Shown: one piece after another, positions 7,580 through 16,400 of the stretch
Numbering within the stretch: position 1 is the first letter of the stretch
How the letters are laid out: every line of letters begins with the position of its first letter
NCBI GenBank assembly: GCA_016789605.1
Contig: JAEUQO010000348.1
Span: 1 to 40,824 of the forward strand
DNA length: 40,824 nt
Direction: 5' to 3'
Origin: Acidobacteriota bacterium
Lineage (GTDB): Bacteria > Acidobacteriota > Blastocatellia > RBC074
The notes under the pieces: generated by a model
The model's input: the letters and a program-made list of their open reading frames with translations, nothing else
The model's database searches: none
Told to the model about the DNA's origin: nothing
Position numbers and translations under genes: made by a program

Positions 7580-10500
7580 TATTTGATTTGAATGGTCACG
7601 CGATTGGCTGTGACGTTGTTGACGGTGACGACGACTTCGACCCGTCGTGGCCCGCTGCCTGCCAGACTGGCTGGCAACTGGATGTTGAGTTGATCCAGAC
7701 CGGCGTAAGACCCTTGCGCCCCGGCATACAACACCGTGGCCGGTTTGCCGTCAATCGTGGCGGTGACGGATTCGGCGACGCCGTTGTCATCGTTGGGATT
7801 GGTGGCTTGCGCGCGACGGAAGCCAGTGCCAAACAGCAACAGAATGTTCGGTTGCCCATTGACCAACACGTCGAACGGCTGTTGCTGATAAAGCGCGCCA
7901 TCGGGTGTCGCCAAAGCCGCTGCATCGCCTGTGCCGGAAGCGTTGGCCGTAAAGATGGCCGGCGCGGCGGCTGCGATTTGCACAGTGCCTAGCGAATAGA
8001 TTCCGTTCGGCGTGGTGACGATCAGCGTTGCGGGGCCGGGAGTCACAGATGACGGCACCGCGAAGTTGATTTGCGTGGCAGACACGAAAAACAGCGGAGC
8101 CGGAGCGCCATTGACGGTCAGGCTGGTGCCCGCCAGTTCCAGTGGCAGCGGCAGGTCGCGCGCGATTTCTGTGCGCACCGCCAGGTTCGAACCAAAAGCC
8201 GCCGCAATCGAATCCGCCGCCAACGGTCCTTGTTTGAAGTCTGCGGCGTTTACGGCTGTCACTGCGCCCGCGGTGACCACGCGCAAATTGACGGTTTTGA
8301 CATCGTTCAATTGTCCATCGCTGGCGGTGAACGTCAGGTTGAACGCTTGTCCGTTGTCGGCGGCAGACGGCGTCCAGCGGAACGTGCCGCGCGTCGCATT
8401 GTTGGTGATCGTTTCGGTGGTGAACGTCGCGCTATTGGGCAGGCCCGTGGCGCTAATCGTGATTGGCGCACTGGAACCCAGGTCAAGCGCCTGCACCACA
8501 AACCGCACTTCGTTGTTGGCAACTGCAATGGTATTTCCTGGCACTGCCAACACTGGCGCCTGGTTCAGCGGTAAAGCGGTAATGGTATTCATCTTGATCC
8601 GCTCCACCGTGCGATTGCTGGTGCTGGGCGTGGCGCCACCCACCGCATAGAAGTAATCCCCCACGACTGCGCCGCCCATCAGCGTACGTGGAATCGTCAG
8701 CAGGAAGGAATTGTCGAGTACCACCCAACGATTCTGACGGACTTGATAGACCTCGACGCCCAAGGCTGCGCCGGTTTCCAGGTCTTGCCCGCCGACGACA
8801 AACCAGAGCGGATTACCCGCAGGATCCTGGCTGACAAAATTGATCGCAAACCCGCGCGGACGGTTCAGCGGGGCAATGGGGGTCCAGGTTTGCGCCGCGA
8901 AATCGAATACTTCTGCGCTCGCCAATCCGCCCGTCGCTCCCACACCACCGGCAACATAGAGTTTGCCATCGATGACGGCCGCTTCGTGTCCGGCGCGGCT
9001 GCTGCCCATCGCGGGCAAGGTACTCCAGGTGTTTGTGTCCGGGTTGTAGCTGCGCGCGCCGTTTGTGGGCACAACAGTGCTCGCATTGGTTGATCCGCCC
9101 AGGTGATAAAACACACCGCGCGGTGTATCCACTGCGGTAGCATAGAACAACGCGCCGATCGGAACGTCAGCCTTGCTTTCCCAAGTGTTTGCCGCCGGAT
9201 CGTAGACCTGATTAAGAGCCGTCGTGACGACGCCTGATGTGACCCCTCCTGGCAGATAAAACTTGCCTTTGAGGAACACCGCGTCGCCGCCGTTCATTCC
9301 GGTGGTCATCGGGGCCAGATTCGTGCTTGTCCAGGCCAATGGACTCGCCGCCGGGTCAAGGCGCTGCGTGGTTGACACCGTGGTCGCGCTGGATGTGGTT
9401 GCGCGTCCGCCAAAGGCATAGAGCGATTGTCCGTCACTCGCCACGAATTGCCGCTGCAAGGCCGTTGGCAGCAGAGCAGAAGGTTCCCAGCGTAAGGCCA
9501 GGGTGAAATCGTTGCTCGATACGGCTTCGGTTTCGGTGCCTTCGTCGTCAATCGCGATCACGCGAATGCGCGCTTGCGTTGTTGCTTGAATGTTGGTGGG
9601 AATCGTCCAGCTAAATGATTGGGCTTCGCCGCCAAGTTCGGTCGCCAGATCAGAGACGAGCGTCAGCGTTGAGCCGGTGTTGCGCATCAACGACACGCGG
9701 TGGCGCGCAACAGAGCGATTGTCCGACGAACGCCAACTGATGTTGATGACGCTGCGGGCAAAGAGAGTTTCTCCGCCCGTCGGAGACAGCAATTGCACCG
9801 TGGGCGGCGTGGTCGAGACATAACTGAATCCGTTGGCTCGGGTCGCACGGGCAGCGCCGTTGGCAGCGGCAACTTCGACCCCGCCGGTGGCGCTGTTGGC
9901 TGGTGTCAACACGCGCAACGTATTGGCATTGATGAACGTTGCTGTGCCCGCCGTTCCGCCAAAGGTGACGCTGGTTTCAGGGCTGAAATTCGTGCCGATG
10001 ACGGTGACCGCTGTGCCGCCTCGTGTCGAACCAGTGTTGGGGAACAAGGTGTCTATGGTTGGCGCAGTGGTATTGCCGCCGGGTTGATAATACGTAAACC
10101 CGCTTGTCAGCGCCGCTACGCCATTGCGGCTGGCAACGCGCACGGTGACTGCGCCAACGTTATGAGGTGGCGTCGTCGCGACAATGGTGCCGCCGCTGAG
10201 CACGTTCACATTGGTTGCGGGCAGACCATCGAAGGTGACCGTCGTGTTTTCATTTTCGGTAAAGCTGACGCCGCTGATCGTGACCCGCGTGCCGCCAGCA
10301 GGTAAGCCCGACGCCGGGCTGACGTTGGTGATGGCTGGTACCGGCGTACTGCCCGGCGGGATGATCCCTGGATTGCCAGAGCGACCATTGATGCGAATGT
10401 CATCAATATACCAACCGTCGCCCACGACACCGCCGTCCGAAATCAAACGGAAGCGTATGCGCGCCCGCGTGACACCATCGAGCGCCCGCAAATTGACTTG

Positions 10501-13305
10501 CGCCTGGCGAAAGTCGCTTTGCACACCGGTGAAATTTGCTGCCCGTTGCCAGGTAACGCCGTCATCCGTCGAATATTCGACGACGCCCAGGTCAAAACGG
10601 TCTTCGATGTCATAGCTTTGCGCGAATGTCAGCGTGATTTCGTTGAAACCCGTGAAATCGAAAAGCTGAGACGTGAGCGAGGTATTACTGCTGTTTGCGT
10701 AATTGCCCGCGGGACTATCAGTCCAACTGCGGCGGCTTGATCCTGATTTGCTGCTGGTGATGGCCCAGTTGCCGGAGGGAATCCAACCCTGGTTGCCATT
10801 TTCCACATTGTCTTCAAAGAGCGGTTTTTCTCGTGTTAGGAAGGCGCTGCGGGCGACGCTGCCCGGCGAACCGTTACCTGTGTTGGGATCGTTGTAGGTG
10901 ATGGCGATTTCGTCGCCCGGTCTTCCTTGCAACGAACCGTTTCCAGCAGCTGCCGGGCCTTCGACCAACGGCAGCGTGCCTACATAGCTGCCTGGCACAT
11001 TGGGCTCAGGCGTAAGCGTGACGTTTTCCTGATCGCCGGTAATATTGGTTGTGACGCGCACTGTGACGTTGCCGGTCGCGTTGCGGTCTCCCAGCGAAAT
11101 GCGCAAAGTCTCACCCGCGACGTAATTGATTTTGTCGGAGGACAGAACACCAATGTCGCTGCAGAACGGCGCGGTTCCCAGGTCTTCAACCGGTGTGGGA
11201 TCGGTCGTATCGGTTGTGTACGCTTTGAACCCCATCCCGCGTTTGCTGAATGCCTGCCACAACAAACACTGATTCGCGCCGTTGTTATTGGCGCGATCGG
11301 CCAGCAGGATCGCATTGCGTGCATCCAGGAACGAGGGCACGATGGGCGACAACTTCATGCCGTCCACGACCAGTTGGATGGATTGCCGTTGGCCTTCCTG
11401 AAAGCCGTATTTCTGAATCAGCTGGGCGCGCATTTCCCACAGCGCGTTGCACCAGATTTCGCCGACGTTATGGACTTCAAAAGACAGCCGGATGTCTTTG
11501 AACGTGAGCGGAAACACAGAGGTTTCGGTGCTGTACGGAAATCGGCGAATGCCGCGCGTATAGTTGTTGAGCGCAAATTGACCAACGGGGTAGGTGCCAT
11601 TGAGCGGATCGTTTTCTTGCGCGAGCAAGACCAGGCCGAAATAATCTGACCAGCCTTCGCCCATACCGCCGTCTTGTGCGCCGCTCAATCCGCCCGCGTT
11701 GCCGATCAAGCGATTGCTCAGTCCGTGTGTCAATTCATGAATGACCACACCCTGGTCAAAATCGCCGTCGCGTTGCGGCGTTGTCCCCGTCCACAAATAC
11801 ATCTGCACGCGGCCCGGTTGGCCGTCAGGGCGCGTCGCGAAGTTGGCATTGTTGGTACCCGAACCGTCTTGCGCTTCGCCGAGCACGGCGTCATTGCCGG
11901 TGCCGCCCAGATTGAAGTTGTTCGTTTGGAAATTTCCCGCGCTTTCGGTAAAGCCAAACGAATACAAAATGTCGTGATAACGATTGATCCAATAGAACAA
12001 ATTGACCTGTGCCGCGCGTTGGTTGTTTTCCGTGGTCGGTTCCTGTGTCAGGTCTACCGGAAAGGAAAAGTTGCCGTCCGCTGCGCTTGCGCGTGCGGCA
12101 TCTGGCTGATTGTTGGCGTCGCGATCCAGATATGTGTTGGTGTTGTTGCTGATCAAGCCAGTGGCGGTTGCGCCTGCCCACCAATCGTAATGCACATTGC
12201 TCACTTCAAAGATGGTCTTGCCGTTGTATGGCGCAGCGCGAAACGGCAGGTCTTCGCGTTCAACGGTCGGTGGATTCGCTGTGGTGCGCGGCAAATTCGG
12301 GCGCGGGCTTTCTTTGGTGTAAACCTGTCCGTGCGGTTTGAGCGGATTTTCGTCGTAACAGGTCAGGTTGTGCAGATAGAGCAGCGAGCCGCGTTCGGCA
12401 TCAATGATCGTGTAATACATGTCCGGCGTTTCGCGCATCGTGATGATGAACTGCCAGCCCAGGCGAACCTGCTTGGCCGAAAGCGGGAAGTACACCAACC
12501 GCGCTGGCACGTGATCGCCAAATCCGGCGCTGCGGTCAAATTCCTGGCGTTGCTCAGCGCCGCTGGGTTGTTGGCGCAACGTCAACGGGGCGGTCAGTTG
12601 TTCTTCGACTTCCTGCGCCGCCAGACGTAACGCTTCGGCTGCGGTCAAGGTCGGCTGAACGGTATTGATCGCGGCGGCAAGTTCAGGAATCAGTTCACCG
12701 CTGGCGGCCAGCACGGAGCCATCACGCGTCACGTGGATGGCGTATTCCGCCTGGTACACTTCAATGCCCCTGTGTTGTTGGCCGAGGGTTACGTGCGTCA
12801 GCCCGTTGTGTTCGGTGCTATACCGGCGCGCAACGCGCAAATTGTCTACTTCGCTGTCATCCAGCAGAAACAGATCGCCGTTGGTTTTGAGGAACTGACG
12901 TGCGGTATCCGTCGGATCGTCAGGGCTTGGCCCTGCCAATGTTTCGCTGAAGCTCCACACGCGGCTGGGCGTGCCCGACAAAGAGCTCCAGAGCATTTGC
13001 GTGCTGGGGCGCTGGCGTTTCAAGCGAGACTCGCGCCCGGCAGTGCGAATCGCCAGCCGTTCCGGTCCTTGCAGGTTGGCGCTTGTTTCTGCGTCCACGG
13101 GACTGGTCAGCGACCGTTTGTGAACATTACGAAGATCAACTTCGGCGTGCGTGCGTGGCAACTGACGTGCGCTTTGCCGCCCAGCTGTTGGGGTTTGTGA
13201 GGTTACCGTGGCAGGCACCGGCTGGCGCTGGGCAGAGGTGGACACGGAAACCAAGAGCGCTCCGAAAAGGAGCAGGCTGATAAACAAGAGGGTCGTTCGT
13301 TTCAT
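7579..13305 (-). CDS. Giant secreted M36 (fungalysin-type) metallopeptidase with IPT, kelch and TIGR03437-type domains (paralogue A)
   Basis: 1,908 residues. Order: signal peptide (1-26), fungalysin/thermolysin-type propeptide (~120-240), M36 catalytic domain (~380-700) with zinc site H523-E524-L-T-H527 and third ligand E550 in G-M-G-E-G-W-S-D, a beta-sandwich resembling immune-inhibitor-A/MAM domains (~830-970), two IPT/TIG domains (~990-1160), an Ig-like region (~1165-1270), six kelch-like blades (~1290-1550; G-K-L-Y-V-A-G-G and similar), a cadherin/Put_Ig-like domain (~1580-1680) and a C-terminal TIGR03437-type domain (~1685-1908) common in Acidobacteria. Expected role: zinc endoprotease exported and probably held at the cell surface, digesting proteins. 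AGGAG lies 8 bases before the ATG. It lies 134 bp downstream of paralogue B and overlaps the YihY start. Confidence 0.88.
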   Translation of the reverse strand: MKRTTLLFISLLLFGALLVSVSTSAQRQPVPATVTSQTPTAGRQSARQLPRTHAEVDLRNVHKRSLTSPVDAETSANLQGPERLAIRTAGRESRLKRQRPSTQMLWSSLSGTPSRVWSFSETLAGPSPDDPTDTARQFLKTNGDLFLLDDSEVDNLRVARRYSTEHNGLTHVTLGQQHRGIEVYQAEYAIHVTRDGSVLAASGELIPELAAAINTVQPTLTAAEALRLAAQEVEEQLTAPLTLRQQPSGAEQRQEFDRSAGFGDHVPARLVYFPLSAKQVRLGWQFIITMRETPDMYYTIIDAERGSLLYLHNLTCYDENPLKPHGQVYTKESPRPNLPRTTANPPTVEREDLPFRAAPYNGKTIFEVSNVHYDWWAGATATGLISNNTNTYLDRDANNQPDAARASAADGNFSFPVDLTQEPTTENNQRAAQVNLFYWINRYHDILYSFGFTESAGNFQTNNFNLGGTGNDAVLGEAQDGSGTNNANFATRPDGQPGRVQMYLWTGTTPQRDGDFDQGVVIHELTHGLSNRLIGNAGGLSGAQDGGMGEGWSDYFGLVLLAQENDPLNGTYPVGQFALNNYTRGIRRFPYSTETSVFPLTFKDIRLSFEVHNVGEIWCNALWEMRAQLIQKYGFQEGQRQSIQLVVDGMKLSPIVPSFLDARNAILLADRANNNGANQCLLWQAFSKRGMGFKAYTTDTTDPTPVEDLGTAPFCSDIGVLSSDKINYVAGETLRISLGDRNATGNVTVRVTTNITGDQENVTLTPEPNVPGSYVGTLPLVEGPAAAGNGSLQGRPGDEIAITYNDPNTGNGSPGSVARSAFLTREKPLFEDNVENGNQGWIPSGNWAITSSKSGSSRRSWTDSPAGNYANSSNTSLTSQLFDFTGFNEITLTFAQSYDIEDRFDLGVVEYSTDDGVTWQRAANFTGVQSDFRQAQVNLRALDGVTRARIRFRLISDGGVVGDGWYIDDIRINGRSGNPGIIPPGSTPVPAITNVSPASGLPAGGTRVTISGVSFTENENTTVTFDGLPATNVNVLSGGTIVATTPPHNVGAVTVRVASRNGVAALTSGFTYYQPGGNTTAPTIDTLFPNTGSTRGGTAVTVIGTNFSPETSVTFGGTAGTATFINANTLRVLTPANSATGGVEVAAANGAARATRANGFSYVSTTPPTVQLLSPTGGETLFARSVINISWRSSDNRSVARHRVSLMRNTGSTLTLVSDLATELGGEAQSFSWTIPTNIQATTQARIRVIAIDDEGTETEAVSSNDFTLALRWEPSALLPTALQRQFVASDGQSLYAFGGRATTSSATTVSTTQRLDPAASPLAWTSTNLAPMTTGMNGGDAVFLKGKFYLPGGVTSGVVTTALNQVYDPAANTWESKADVPIGALFYATAVDTPRGVFYHLGGSTNASTVVPTNGARSYNPDTNTWSTLPAMGSSRAGHEAAVIDGKLYVAGGVGATGGLASAEVFDFAAQTWTPIAPLNRPRGFAINFVSQDPAGNPLWFVVGGQDLETGAALGVEVYQVRQNRWVVLDNSFLLTIPRTLMGGAVVGDYFYAVGGATPSTSNRTVERIKMNTITALPLNQAPVLAVPGNTIAVANNEVRFVVQALDLGSSAPITISATGLPNSATFTTETITNNATRGTFRWTPSAADNGQAFNLTFTASDGQLNDVKTVNLRVVTAGAVTAVNAADFKQGPLAADSIAAAFGSNLAVRTEIARDLPLPLELAGTSLTVNGAPAPLFFVSATQINFAVPSSVTPGPATLIVTTPNGIYSLGTVQIAAAAPAIFTANASGTGDAAALATPDGALYQQQPFDVLVNGQPNILLLFGTGFRRAQATNPNDDNGVAESVTATIDGKPATVLYAGAQGSYAGLDQLNIQLPASLAGSGPRRVEVVVTVNNVTANRVTIQIK

Positions 13306-13439
13306 TGAATATACTCCTGAACAGTTTTTTCACAGGGTTTTGAACTTGCACATGGCTGATGTGTATTGGTTCTGGTCATGGTGTTGGCACAGCGCGCTCA
13401 TATTGCCAGCCCAACTCTGAGTGCGCAACACGAGATCGC

Positions 13440-16400
13440 CTATTTGAGCAAGATTGTGACGGGATTTGTTTGGCCGCCATTAACGGAAACCTGCACCGTA
13501 ACTCGCCGAGGTCCTACGCCTGCCAGCGTAGCGGGCAATTCCACATTGAGCTGATCCAGTCCGGCAAAGGTTCCTTGCGCGCCTGCATACAAGACGCGGG
13601 CTGACTGACCATCAACCGTGACGCTGACAGATTCGGCGACGCCATTGTCATCCGATGGATTGGTGGCCATCGCACGCCGCAACCCGGTGCCAAAGAGGAT
13701 TAGCACATTGGGCCGTCCGTTCACTGACACATCAAACGGCGCAGTTTGATAATTCACTCCGTCCGCGGTTGCCAGTGCTACTGCATCACCGCGCCCGGTC
13801 GCGTCAGCAGTGAATAACGCGGGAGAGGCGCTGACGATTTCTGTCGTACCCAAGGCATAACCACCCACAGCATGTTTTACGATGATCGTCGCCAGTCCCG
13901 GTCCTACTCCTGCCGGTACCAGAAAGTTGATTTGTGTGGGCGAGATATAAAAGAGCGGCGCGGCAATGCCATTCACTGTTAGCGTCACACCGGAAAGCTC
14001 TGTGTTCAGCGGAAAGGACTGCGCAATTTCAGCGCGCTGCGCTAAATTGGCCCCAAACGCCACGGCAATGGAATCTGGTGCAAGCATTCCACCGCGAAAG
14101 TCTCCCGCATTTACCGAAGCCAGTGGCGTGGTGGAAACGACATTGACGACGACGGATTTGATCTCGCTCAGCGTTCCATCACTGGCGGCGAAATTCAGTG
14201 TAAAGCTGCGCCCCATATCCGCTGCGCCGGGCGTCCATTGAAAGACACCTTGCGCGCTGTTGTTGCTTTGGTTGCTGACGGTGAAAGTTGCTCCGGCAGG
14301 TAAATCGGTTGCCGTGAGCGTGACGGGCGAACTCGCGCCCAGGTCTTGCGCTGAAACTATGAATTTCAAGACCTGGTTGGCGGTTGCGATTTGTTGTCCG
14401 GCAGGCACAACCACTACCGGCGGCTGATTGATACTGTTAAAGACGATGCCATCCAATGACAACCGTTCGTTGGTGCTGGCGGTGGTGGTGCCGAAGCTGG
14501 TTGCGGATAAACCGCCGAGTGTATAGACCGTGCCCTGCAAGACCGCGCTAGCTGCGCGCGCACGCGCTTGCGGCTGATCATACGAACCGTCGAGCAACGT
14601 CCAGCGATCGTTGGCAAAGTCGTAAGCTTCCAGAGAGCCAAGCGGCAAGGCGCTGTTGTTTTCTCCGCCGATGACCAGCCATAACAAACGCCCGCCGGTA
14701 TCGCGCGCCAAGACGCTGGTCATATACGACCGCGCCAGATTCATCGGCGCAATCGCCGTCCATTTTTGCGTGGCTGGGTCAAAGACTTCGCCGCTGGCCA
14801 GCGTGCCTGCGCCGCTGATACCACCGATGACATAGAGCTTGCCGTTGGCAAAGATGGATTCGTGGGCAAAGCGGCCTTCTTGCAGCGGCGGCAATGTCTT
14901 CCACAGGTTGGTTTTGGTGTCGAACGTTTGGACTGTCGTGACACCTGCGGTCAGATCGCTGCCGCCAGTCATATAGAAGATACCGCTGCTGGTATCTGTA
15001 GCCAGGCCGTAATTCAAGACACCGGTCGGCGGCGGTTCAAGCGTTGTCCAATTGTTTGCCGCAACGTCGTAAACAAAATGTACTCGTTCGATTTCGGCGC
15101 TGACATTGATGCCGCCGGGCACGTGAATTTTGCCGCTGAGCGCTGTGGCGCGCAGCGCGTTTAAGGCCTTGGGCAAGGGGGCCAGCGCAGTCCAGCCTGC
15201 TGCGCTGGCTGCCGGATCAAAGCGTTGCACGGTTGTCACGGCTGTGGCATTGCCGCCCGTCAACCGTCCGCCAATGCTGTATAGGTATTGTCCTTCGCTA
15301 ACTGCCGCCAAACGGTTCAACCCGCCCGGCAAATTGGGCATGGTTTCCCAGCGGCGCAACAAGGTGAACGTCGAGGGTGAAAAGGCTTCCGCCTCTGTGC
15401 CTTCGTCGTCTATGGCCACCACGCGAATGCGCGCCTGTGCGATTGCGGGCAAGGAACTCGGCAAATTCCAAACGAATGACTGGGCTTCACCGGGCAGGTT
15501 GTCGGCAATGGTCGTGACGGCGGTTGTGCCATTGTATAACTGCAACCTGTGTCGTGAGAGCGCGCGGTTGTCAGCAGATTGCCATTGCAGCGGAATTGTT
15601 GCGCCAGTGTAAATACGTTCGCCACCGCCAGGAGACAAAAGCCTGACTGTGGGCGGCGTGGTCGTGGTGTACGTGAATGCGCCTGTTAGCTTTGCTTGTG
15701 GCGTTGTGGGGTTGGGAATGTTATTCGCGGTTACCTCCACAGAACCGGGGGCGTTTGCCGCAGGCGTTGTGACGCGCAAGGTGTTGGCATTGATAAAGCT
15801 TGCGCGTGCATTTTGCCCGCCGAATTGCACCGTTGTTTCTGGCGTGAAGTTTGCCCCGTTGACCGTGACGATGGCTCCGCCGCGAATCGCTCCGGTCGCG
15901 GGAAAGACATTGATCAGTTCCGGCGCACTGGTGACGCTGCCATTGAGGTGATAGGTGAAAGCGTTGCCGAGTGTGGCTGTGCCATAACGCGTTTCGACAC
16001 GCACCGAAGATTTGCCTGCAGCACGCGGCGGATTGATAGCCGCGATGGTGGTGCTGCCAAGCACACGAACGTTTGTAGCGGGAATCCCGTCAAACAAAAC
16101 GCGCACATCAGAATCCTGAGTGAAATTTGCGCCGCTGATGGTGACCGCTGTGCCGCCAACCGGAGAGCCAAAGGCCGGACTGAGGCCAAGTATCTGCGGC
16201 GCAAGTTCACTGGCCGTTGGCAGCTCAGCTCGGTCAGCGGTGCGCACAATGATGCGAATGTCGTCTATCGTCCAGCCGTCGGTTGCGGTTGTGGTCAGCA
16301 ACCGAAACCGCACGCGCGCTTTGGCTTGCCCCGCCAGCGCATCCAGCGTTAGGCGCGTCTGGGCAAAACTGCTTTGCACGCCGCTGAATGCCGTCACACG

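Noticed and set aside
11674..12630. 318-codon plus-strand open frame
   Set aside because: Antisense shadow of the paralogue A peptidase; the minus-strand frame has clear M36 motifs and this one has none.
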